Assembly: GCA_003133265.1 (NCBI GenBank)
Contig: PKWQ01000072.1
Coordinates: 1 to 13,210 of the forward strand
Direction of reading: 5' to 3'
From: Acetobacteraceae bacterium
GTDB taxonomy: Bacteria > Pseudomonadota > Alphaproteobacteria > Acetobacterales > Acetobacteraceae
DNA: 13,210 nucleotides
Positions 7,921 to 13,210 of the stretch are shown piece after piece. The notes under the pieces are model-generated. The model did no database searches. It was not told the DNA's origin and was given only the letters and a program-made list of their open reading frames with translations. Positions within the stretch are counted from its first letter, which is position 1. The number at the start of each line of letters is the position of its first letter. The translations under genes and the position numbers were made by a program.

Positions 7921-9093
7921 TCAAGGTCCGACTTTTATGTTCGGGTTGTCAGCGGCGATAATGCCCGCCGCGCGTGCGGCGGCGATTTCCGCGGCATCGA
8001 GCCAGGGCGCCAGGATCGCCTCGACGGATTCCGTCTCGGCCGGACGCGGCGGCTTCGGCGTTTCGGGCACCGAGCGGCTGAAGCGCGGCGCCGGCGCCGG
8101 CTGCACGACGCCGTCGATTTCGATGAACGTGCCGCGTGCGGCGATATGCGGATGGCTGGGTGCCTCGGCCGGGGACAACACGGGCGCGAAACAGGCATCG
8201 GTACCTTCCAGCAAGGCGCTCCATGCGTCGCGCGTGCGGGTGCGAAACCGCTCGGCCAGCAGCGCCTTCATCCGTGGCCAGCCGGCCTTGTCCCACTGTT
8301 TCGGCACACTGGCCGGATCGATCTCCAGTCGCTGCAGCAATTCCGCGTGGAATTTTGCCTCGATCGGTGCCAGCGACACGAACTTGCCATCGGCGCATTC
8401 ATAGACGTCGTAGAAATGCGAGCCAGAGTCGGTGGCGTTGGTGCCGCGCGCGTCGGTCGTCAGGCCGGCGCCATATGTTCCGAAGAAGCTCGTCATCAGC
8501 GATGCGGTGCCGTCGACGATAGCGGCATCGACAACCTGGCCCTTGCCGGAGCGACCGGCCTCGAACAGCGCGCACATGATCCCGAACGCGAGATACAGCG
8601 CGCCGCCGCCGAAATCGCCGACCAGATTGAGCGGTGGCGTCGGCGGCTGGCCCTGGCGGCCGATGGCGTGCAGCGCACCGACAAGGGCAATGTAGTTCAG
8701 GTCGTGCGCCGCCGCCTGCGCCAGCGGGCCATCCTGTCCCCATCCCGTCATGCGGCCGTACACCAGCCGTTTGTTGCGAGCGAAACAGGCATCCGGCCCC
8801 AGCCCCAGGCGTTCCGTCACGCCGGGGCGGAAGCCTTCGATCAGCGCGTCGGATTTTTCCAGCAGTCGCAGCACCAGCTCGACCGCGGATTCCTGCTTCA
8901 GGTCGAGCGCCAGGACCGGACGGTTGCGCAGCAGCAGGTCGTATTTCAGCGGGCGCGGCACGCCCAGGCCGGACGGCGTCGGCCGGTCGATGCGCAGCAC
9001 GGTGGCGCCGAGATCGGCAAGCAGCATCGCGCACATCGGTCCCGGCCCGATGCCGGCCAACTCGATGACTTTCAATCCGGAGAGTGGCCCCAT
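7921..9093 (-). CDS. Alpha-methylacyl-CoA racemase-type family III CoA-transferase
   Basis: Likely interconverts (R)- and (S)-2-methylacyl-CoA esters so that dehydrogenases of fixed stereochemistry can use them. The 390-residue protein has the family III CoA-transferase fold (start MGPLSGLKVIELAGIGPGP). Three residues sit where the Mycobacterium tuberculosis racemase MCR has its catalytic set: His130 in AAHDLNYIAL (MCR His126), Asp160 in NLVGDFGGGA (MCR Asp156) and Glu245 in APIEAKFHAE (MCR Glu241), all offset by the same four positions. This supports racemase rather than CoA-transferase activity. Start: ATG 9093-9091 with AAGGA about nine bases upstream; an ATG seven codons earlier (9114) is possible but would contain that ribosome site. 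It heads the left arm and faces the acyl-CoA dehydrogenase operon divergently. The physiological acyl group is unknown. Confidence 0.9.
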   Translation of the reverse strand: MGPLSGLKVIELAGIGPGPMCAMLLADLGATVLRIDRPTPSGLGVPRPLKYDLLLRNRPVLALDLKQESAVELVLRLLEKSDALIEGFRPGVTERLGLGPDACFARNKRLVYGRMTGWGQDGPLAQAAAHDLNYIALVGALHAIGRQGQPPTPPLNLVGDFGGGALYLAFGIMCALFEAGRSGKGQVVDAAIVDGTASLMTSFFGTYGAGLTTDARGTNATDSGSHFYDVYECADGKFVSLAPIEAKFHAELLQRLEIDPASVPKQWDKAGWPRMKALLAERFRTRTRDAWSALLEGTDACFAPVLSPAEAPSHPHIAARGTFIEIDGVVQPAPAPRFSRSVPETPKPPRPAETESVEAILAPWLDAAEIAAARAAGIIAADNPNIKVGP

Positions 9094-9304
9094 GCGTGAT
9101 ATTCCTTCTTGCATGAATCGACGGCCGCCGGCCTGGACCGCTTCCGTGGCAACGACTTATGGTGGCTCGCGGAACCGTTCTTCAGTTGCCTTCCCATGGG
9201 CCGTCATTTTTGCGACGCGCGATTTTTCTGTTTATCATTCTGAATGTCGAATGCCGGGGTGATTGATGTCAATGGCCGTCTCCGGATCGATTACAGCCGA
9301 CGCC

Positions 9305-9342
9305 TTGACGAAGGATTCGACGTTCGTTCAATATACTGAACG
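9305..9342 (+). promoter_or_regulatory. Candidate promoter with palindromic operator in front of acyl-CoA dehydrogenase
   Basis: TTGACG (9305-9310) and TATACT (9332-9337) resemble sigma-70 -35 and -10 hexamers, though their 21-base spacing is longer than the 17-base optimum. The palindrome CGTTCAATATACTGAACG (9325-9342) matches in 8 of 9 base pairs and covers the candidate -10, the arrangement expected of a repressor site. IclR-family proteins such as PcaU and PobR bind palindromes with GTTC-type half sites, and an IclR gene ends this operon, so it is the obvious candidate ligand. A transcript starting near 9344 would leave a 5' leader of about 27 bases before the GTG start. The palindrome is seen directly; its role is inference. 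Confidence 0.5.
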
Positions 9343-9357
9343 CAATTCGGACAATGT

Positions 9358-9362
9358 GGGAG
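9358..9362 (+). promoter_or_regulatory. Ribosome binding site deciding the dehydrogenase start
   Basis: GGGAG lies eight bases before a GTG at 9371-9373. Together with the family length it favours GTG 9371 over the upstream in-frame ATGs at 9266 and 9272, which would add about 33-35 unmatched residues and would place the palindrome at 9325-9342 inside the coding region. Confidence 0.6.
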
Positions 9363-9370
9363 AAATAGAC

Positions 9371-10540
9371 GTGTCAGGAGGCAGCAGCTTCTCGCTTGGC
9401 GAGGACCAGCGCGCGGTCCAGGACCTGGTACGGCGCGTCGCCACCGAGCGGGTGGCCAAGCGGGCCGCCGAAATCGACCGCACCGCCGAATACCCGCAGG
9501 ACATGTTCGACCTACTGCGCGAGCTCGGGCTGCTGACCCTGCCCTTTCCTGGCGAATATGGCGGATCGAACAGCCTGCTGTCGTCCTGCGTGGCAATCGA
9601 GGAACTCGGCCGGGTCTGCTACAACACCGCCTATCTGCTGCTGGTGCAATGGACCCCGATCGGCGGCATCCTCGCCGGCGGCACCGAGGAGCAGAAGCAG
9701 CGCCTTCTCCCCGGCTTGGCCAACGGCACGTTGCGCGCGGGCTTTTCATTGACCGAACCGCAGAGCGGATCGGATGTCAGCGGCATCCGCACCCGTGCGA
9801 AGCGCGACGGCGCCGGCTATCGCCTCAGCGGCAACAAGATCTGGTGTACCAACGCCGCTGTCTCCGACTTCATCCTGGTCGCCGCCCGCAGCGGCGAGGA
9901 GGAGCGCGGCGCCATCAATTTCTTCATCGTCGATCGCGGCATGAAGGGGTTCGAGATCGGACGCAAGGAAGACAAGCTGGGCGCGCGCGGCGTGCCATCC
10001 TCCGCGTTGTTCTTCGACAACGTCTATATCCCGCCGGAGAACATGCTTGGCCGCGAGGGCGAGGGCTTCAAGAATGTGATGGAAGCGCTGAACGCCTCCC
10101 GCCCGCTGATCGCCGCGCGGGGCGTCGGCTTGGCGCAGGGCGCGATGGATTTGGCCGCCGAGTTTGTTTCCAACCGCCAGGCCTTCGGGCAGTCGGTCAG
10201 CGACTTCCAGGGTGTTCGCTGGATGCTCGCCGATATGGCCATCGGCGTCGATGCCGCCCGGCTGCTGACCTACCGCGCCGCCGCCATGATCGATGCGGGC
10301 GCAAAAGGCCCGGAAATGGCCCGCGCCGCGGCGGTGGCCAAATGCTTCGCCTCCGACACGGCGATGAAGGTTGCGACCGACGCGGTGCAGCTTTTTGGCG
10401 CGGCAGGCATTTCCAACGAATACCCGATCAACCGGTATTTCCGCGACGCCAAGGTGCTGCAGATCATCGAAGGCACCAACCAGATCCAACGCAACATCAT
10501 CGCCCGCACCATACTGGGCAGCACGAAGAGGAAAGTCTGA
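9371..10540 (+). CDS. Acyl-CoA dehydrogenase
   Basis: FAD enzyme that introduces the alpha-beta double bond into an acyl-CoA, passing electrons to electron-transfer flavoprotein. From GTG 9371 the protein has 389 residues, the usual length, starting SGGSSFSLGEDQRAVQDLVR. It shows the N-terminal helical domain with PFPGEYGGSN, the FAD/substrate motif FSLTEPQSGSDVSG (about residues 125-138) with GNKIWCTNAA, the C-terminal signature RQAFGQSVSDFQGVRWMLADM and the end motif QIIEGTNQIQRNIIAR. The glutamate of IEGT (about residue 367) is at the catalytic-base position of the MCAD/SCAD type. Start choice rests on the ribosome site GGGAG and family length; longer forms from 9263 or 9266 remain possible. 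It leads the right-arm operon, and its TGA overlaps the next ATG by one base. Chain length and branching of the substrate cannot be read, but the neighbouring racemase-type gene suggests a 2-methyl acyl-CoA. Confidence 0.93.
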   Translation: MSGGSSFSLGEDQRAVQDLVRRVATERVAKRAAEIDRTAEYPQDMFDLLRELGLLTLPFPGEYGGSNSLLSSCVAIEELGRVCYNTAYLLLVQWTPIGGILAGGTEEQKQRLLPGLANGTLRAGFSLTEPQSGSDVSGIRTRAKRDGAGYRLSGNKIWCTNAAVSDFILVAARSGEEERGAINFFIVDRGMKGFEIGRKEDKLGARGVPSSALFFDNVYIPPENMLGREGEGFKNVMEALNASRPLIAARGVGLAQGAMDLAAEFVSNRQAFGQSVSDFQGVRWMLADMAIGVDAARLLTYRAAAMIDAGAKGPEMARAAAVAKCFASDTAMKVATDAVQLFGAAGISNEYPINRYFRDAKVLQIIEGTNQIQRNIIARTILGSTKRKV

Positions 10541-11025
10541 TGGTGGAAATTGACGGCTACGAAGTCCTTGGCCTCGGCCAGTATTTCGAAGACCTGCCGG
10601 TCGGGCGGAAATTCCGCACCATCGGCCGCACCCTGACTGAGGCCGACCTGGTGAACTTCATCGGCGTGACCGGCATGACCGAGGTGCTGTTCTCCAACAC
10701 CGAGTTCCTCAAGAACGAAAGCGACATCAAGCAACGGGTGGTGCCGGGCGCGATGGTGTATTCCTTCGCCGAGGGGCTGCTGATTCATGCCTCGATGCAG
10801 CACACTGGCTTCGCCTTCCTGAACATGGAACTCGACGTGAAGGCGCCGACCTTCGCCGGCGATACGATCCATGTCGAATGCGAGGTCATCGAAAGCCGCC
10901 GCAGCGCCAGCCGGCCGAACCGCGGCATCGTACGCACGTTCAACCGCGTCAGGAAGCAGGATGGTACGGTGGTGATCACCTACAACCCGCTGCGCATGGT
11001 GAAAGCCAAAGGCACCGGCGCATGA
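10540..11025 (+). CDS. MaoC-like hotdog protein lacking the canonical Asp/His dyad
   Basis: Small hotdog-fold protein (161 residues) of the MaoC / R-specific enoyl-CoA hydratase type, expected to hydrate an enoyl-CoA made by the upstream dehydrogenase. Hotdog features include YFEDLPVGRKFRTIGRTLTE near the N-terminus, the segment VVPGAMVYSFAEGLL (about 67-81) and the MELDVKAPTFAGDTIHVECEV strands. In canonical hydratases the segment after TEAD reads roughly F-x-G-x-S-G-D-x-N-P-x-H, with Asp and His catalytic five residues apart. Here the aligned stretch is FIGVTGMTEVLF: Met46 and Phe51 replace them, and VVPGA replaces the usual HGM-type segment. So a normal hydratase mechanism is doubtful; it may be a divergent subfamily using other residues, or a binding or non-catalytic partner. 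Start: ATG 10540 overlaps the previous TGA (TGATG), with AGAGGA about six bases before. It ends in an ATGA overlap with the CoA-transferase. Confidence 0.88.
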   Translation: MVEIDGYEVLGLGQYFEDLPVGRKFRTIGRTLTEADLVNFIGVTGMTEVLFSNTEFLKNESDIKQRVVPGAMVYSFAEGLLIHASMQHTGFAFLNMELDVKAPTFAGDTIHVECEVIESRRSASRPNRGIVRTFNRVRKQDGTVVITYNPLRMVKAKGTGA

Positions 11026-12197
11026 GCGGACCGCTCGCCGGCGTCCGCGTCATCGACCTGACGATCAACGTGCTGGGGCCGTTGGCGACCCAGGTGTTGG
11101 GGGATGCCGGCGCGGACGTGATCAAGATAGAGGCGCCGGGCGGCGATCCGATGCGCAAGCTCGGCCCGTGCCGGACGCACGACATGGGCACGTATTTCCT
11201 CAATGTGAACCGCAACAAGCGCAGCGTGCTGCTGGATTTGAAGCGGCCGGAGGGCAAGGCGGCGCTGCGCCGCCTGCTTGAAACCGCCGACGTGTTCGTC
11301 CACAGCATGCGTATCGGCGCGATCGAACGGCTGGGTTTCGGCTATGAAGCCGTCGCGGCATTGAACCCGCGCATCATCTATGCATCAGCGACCGGTTTCC
11401 GGCGCAACAGCCGCTATCGCGACCGGGGCGCCTTCGACGACGTGGTGCAGGGTCTGTCGGGGATCGCCGCGATCAACGCCGGACCGGATGGCGCGCCGCG
11501 TTACTACCCCACGGTGATCGCCGACAAGTTCACCGGATACACGCTCGCCTCGGCTATTTCGATGGCGCTCTACGCGCGCAGCAACACCGGCAAGGGCCAG
11601 CAGGTGCATGTGCCGATGATGGAAACCATGCTGGCATTCAACCTGATCGAGCATCTGTGGGGCGCCACATTACGCGATCCGTCGCTGGGCCTCGGCTACA
11701 GCCGGGTGACGTCGCCGCATCGCCGTCCATACGCGACCAAGGACGGCTACATTTGCCTGATGGCCGTCACCGACGACCAATGGCGGCGGCTTTATGTGGC
11801 GATCGGCCGGCCGGCACTGATCGAGGACCCGCGCTTCGCCACGCTGAGTGCCCGCTCGAAGAACATCGATGCCGTCTATGGCGTGCTGACCGAGGCGATG
11901 ACGGAACGCACGACGGCCGAGTGGGTTACGATCCTGGACGAAGCGGATATCGTGAATGGTCCGGTCAACACGATCCAGGATCTTCTGGACGACGAGTACC
12001 TGGCCGAAACCGGTTTCTTCCAACCGGTGGAGCATCCCACCGAGGGCGCGATGACGATGATGGCGATGCCAGTCGAGTTCGACGGAACGCCAACCTCTAT
12101 CCGCAGCCTGCCGCCGACCCTGGGCGAGCACACGGAAAGCGTGCTGCTGGAAGCCGGTCTGAGTGCCGAGGAAATCGCCAGGGCGCGGGGGGATTGA
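11022..12197 (+). CDS. Family III CoA-transferase (CaiB/BaiF type)
   Basis: Likely activates the imported acid by moving CoA from a donor such as succinyl-CoA or acetyl-CoA. The 391-residue protein starts MSGPLAGVRVIDLTINVLGP and carries ADVIKIEAPGGDPMR, LNVNRNKRSVLLDLKRPEG and RLGFGYEAVAALNPRIIYAS, all standard for the family. Asp168 in YYPTVIADKFTG sits at the position of the catalytic aspartate (Asp169 in formyl-CoA:oxalate CoA-transferase) that forms the acyl-anhydride with substrate. The later SPHRRPYATKDGYICLMAV stretch also matches. It lacks the His/Asp/Glu pattern of racemases seen in the divergent paralogue (7921-9093), so it is more likely a true transferase. Start: ATG 11022 overlaps the previous stop by four bases (ATGA). 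The thioesterase gene follows after 10 bases. Donor and acceptor are unknown. Confidence 0.93.
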   Translation: MSGPLAGVRVIDLTINVLGPLATQVLGDAGADVIKIEAPGGDPMRKLGPCRTHDMGTYFLNVNRNKRSVLLDLKRPEGKAALRRLLETADVFVHSMRIGAIERLGFGYEAVAALNPRIIYASATGFRRNSRYRDRGAFDDVVQGLSGIAAINAGPDGAPRYYPTVIADKFTGYTLASAISMALYARSNTGKGQQVHVPMMETMLAFNLIEHLWGATLRDPSLGLGYSRVTSPHRRPYATKDGYICLMAVTDDQWRRLYVAIGRPALIEDPRFATLSARSKNIDAVYGVLTEAMTERTTAEWVTILDEADIVNGPVNTIQDLLDDEYLAETGFFQPVEHPTEGAMTMMAMPVEFDGTPTSIRSLPPTLGEHTESVLLEAGLSAEEIARARGD

Positions 12198-12207
12198 TCG
12201 CCCAAAG

Positions 12208-12642
12208 ATGCACACTTTTGTCCAACCCGATCTCGCGACGCTGCAACGCCGGCTGGAGACGAACCCGTTCGCGATGTGGCTCGGCACCCAGCTGACGGCG
12301 GCGAACCAGGACGGTGTCGAGTTCCGGTGCGATTGGCGCGACGAATTCCTCGGCAATGTCGCCCGCGGGGCCGTGCATGGCGGCATCCTGGCGACGCTGG
12401 TCGACACCGCCGCGATCTATGCGGTGATCGCGGCAATCGGCAGCATGGCGGCTACGATCGATCTGCGAGTGGATTATCATGGCATGGCGCGGCGTGGCGC
12501 ATTCAAGATCACGGGTACGCCGGTGCGGATCGGCCGGACGCTTTCGACTGCTGAATCCCGGGTCTTTGACTGCGACAACCGCCTTGTCGCGAGCGGCCGG
12601 GGCACGTTCATCCGGCTCGATGAGCCGATCACGCGGTCATAG
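12208..12642 (+). CDS. PaaI-type hotdog thioesterase
   Basis: Hotdog-fold acyl-CoA thioesterase of the PaaI/YdiI group, which hydrolyses acyl-CoA esters and often frees CoA trapped in dead-end intermediates of aromatic or fatty acid breakdown. The 144-residue protein holds the catalytic region FLGNVARGAVHGGILATLVDTA: Asn50, the HGG motif at 57-59 and Asp66, matching the asparagine, HGG and acidic residue used by PaaI. The next strand AATIDLRVDYHGMARRG and the C-terminal AESRVFDCDNRLVASGRGTFI are typical. Start: ATG 12208 is chosen because the fold begins soon after and it lies 10 bases past the preceding stop; a GTG at 12163 inside the upstream gene is in frame but its additional residues look like shadow, and the ribosome site is weak (a G run ending at 12192). 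It is followed by the regulator gene after 11 bases. Confidence 0.88.
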   Translation: MHTFVQPDLATLQRRLETNPFAMWLGTQLTAANQDGVEFRCDWRDEFLGNVARGAVHGGILATLVDTAAIYAVIAAIGSMAATIDLRVDYHGMARRGAFKITGTPVRIGRTLSTAESRVFDCDNRLVASGRGTFIRLDEPITRS

Positions 12643-12653
12643 GCAGGAAACGA

Positions 12654-13210
12654 ATGCCCCGAGCACCAAGCGCAAAAGCCCGCAAAACGACTAAACCAGG
12701 ACCAGACTCGCCACGCTCGCTCGTGCGGCTGCTTGGATTGTTCGAGGCGATCGCCAGAGCGTCCGATGGCCTCACGCTCGCTGAACTCAGCATCGCGCTC
12801 GAATCGCCAAAGAGCAGCTTGCTGACCATGCTGAAGCCGCTTACCGCCACCGGCCATCTGCTGCATGAAGCGGGCCGGTACCGCTTGGGACCGACCGTCT
12901 TTGTGTTTGCCGAGACGCTGCTGCGGGCGCGCCAGTCCTCGCCGCTGATTCGCGCCTTCATGCAGGAACTGTGGACGGAGACGAAAGAGACCGTCCTACT
13001 GACTGCGATCGATCGCGAGGCGCAGCTCGTCACCTATGTCGAATGTCTCGATAGCCCGCAGTTCGTCCGTTACGTCGTCCCCGCCGGGACCACGCGGCCG
13101 CTATATTGTTCAGCTGCCGGACAGGCACTGCTTGCATTCCAACCGGAGGCATGGCGGGAACATTACCTGCTGGGTGCCCGGCTGCAGAAGCTGACACCGA
13201 AGACGATTAC
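12654..13210 (+). CDS. IclR-family transcription regulator, cut at window edge
   Basis: DNA-binding regulator; in this family a small metabolite, often the substrate or an intermediate of the adjacent pathway, controls binding. The visible 185 residues start MPRAPSAKARKTTKPGPDSP, a basic tail, then the winged helix-turn-helix RSLVRLLGLFEAIARASDGLTL with LAELSIALESPKSSLLTMLKPLTATGHLL and the wing around AGRYRLGPTVF (about 20-80). The ligand-binding domain follows, with ETVLLTAIDREAQLVTYVECLDS and the motif GTTRPLYCSAAGQALLAF, both typical of IclR proteins; about 70-80 residues should remain outside the window. Start: ATG 12654 with AGGAAA about seven bases upstream. Position at the end of the operon suggests autoregulation through the promoter near 9305-9342. 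Repressor or activator role cannot be decided. Confidence 0.93.
   Translation, partial: MPRAPSAKARKTTKPGPDSPRSLVRLLGLFEAIARASDGLTLAELSIALESPKSSLLTMLKPLTATGHLLHEAGRYRLGPTVFVFAETLLRARQSSPLIRAFMQELWTETKETVLLTAIDREAQLVTYVECLDSPQFVRYVVPAGTTRPLYCSAAGQALLAFQPEAWREHYLLGARLQKLTPKTI

Larger units (their letters stand above)
9094..9370. promoter_or_regulatory. Divergent intergenic region between racemase and acyl-CoA dehydrogenase arms
   Basis: This 277-base stretch separates the two oppositely transcribed operons and should carry both promoters. For the plus strand see the palindrome and candidate promoter at 9305-9342. For the minus strand, a perfect TTGACA -35-like hexamer reads from 9272 to 9267, but no good -10 lies 16-18 bases further on. 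A short perfect inverted repeat CATTC-T-GAATG (9236-9246) lies between the two. A TTG/ATG-initiated open frame runs through part of it (from 9263) into the dehydrogenase but its first 36 residues match nothing in the family. Confidence 0.6.

Noticed and set aside
7876..9099. 407-codon open frame on the plus strand
   Set aside because: It mirrors the racemase gene, whose catalytic residues are clear on the opposite strand; no domain is recognisable in the plus-strand reading.
9267..9272. TTGACA on the minus strand as -35 of the racemase operon
   Set aside because: No acceptable -10 hexamer lies 16-18 bases downstream, so I mention it only in the intergenic description.
9263..9370. 36-residue N-terminal extension of the acyl-CoA dehydrogenase from TTG 9263 or ATG 9266
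   Set aside because: The extra residues do not resemble the family, the resulting length is above normal, and the stretch contains the palindrome and candidate promoter; GTG 9371 with GGGAG is preferred.
1..13210. tRNA, rRNA, CRISPR array, insertion sequence, phage or toxin-antitoxin genes
   Set aside because: No repeat-spacer pattern, transposase-like protein, terminal inverted repeats or structured RNA gene could be recognised in any part of the window.

Overview
The window is high-GC, densely packed bacterial DNA. The Tat-like signal peptides, the ABC-transporter-rich gene style and the codon use suggest a proteobacterium, most likely an alphaproteobacterium such as an Acetobacteraceae member; that placement is inference, because no rRNA or marker gene is present. 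The layout is two divergent gene arms sharing a promoter region near 9094-9370, plus a decayed segment at the left edge.

Left edge (1-1311, minus strand): a class III omega-aminotransferase pseudogene, cut by the window edge. It carries a 1-base loss in a G run, a 2-base TA gain and an in-frame TAA. Just upstream is a short remnant that reads like a LysR regulator whose DNA-recognition helix has been deleted. The rest of 900-1311 holds no gene I can support.

Left arm (1312-9093, minus strand, transcribed right to left): an alpha-methylacyl-CoA racemase-type enzyme, a branched-chain-amino-acid-type periplasmic binding protein, a peptide/nickel-type (SBP_bac_5) binding protein, two permeases (DppB- and DppC-like) and two ATPases (DppD- and DppF-like). 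The transporter genes are joined by 1-4 base overlaps or very short gaps, so they form one operon encoding a complete Dpp/Opp-type importer plus an extra binding protein of a different class.

Right arm (9371 to window end, plus strand): an acyl-CoA dehydrogenase, a MaoC-like hotdog protein lacking the usual Asp/His catalytic pair, a family III CoA-transferase, a PaaI-type hotdog thioesterase and an IclR-family regulator cut by the window edge. Start and stop codons overlap or lie about 10 bases apart, so this is also an operon. An 18-base near-perfect palindrome overlapping a candidate -10 element in front of the dehydrogenase is a good candidate operator for the IclR protein.

Taken together, the locus looks like an import-and-catabolism module for a carboxylic acid. 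The substrate would be imported by the ABC system, activated by CoA transfer, oxidised by the dehydrogenase and acted on by the hotdog proteins. The racemase would fix the stereochemistry of a 2-methyl branch, and the thioesterase would release dead-end CoA esters. The substrate is not determined by the sequence.
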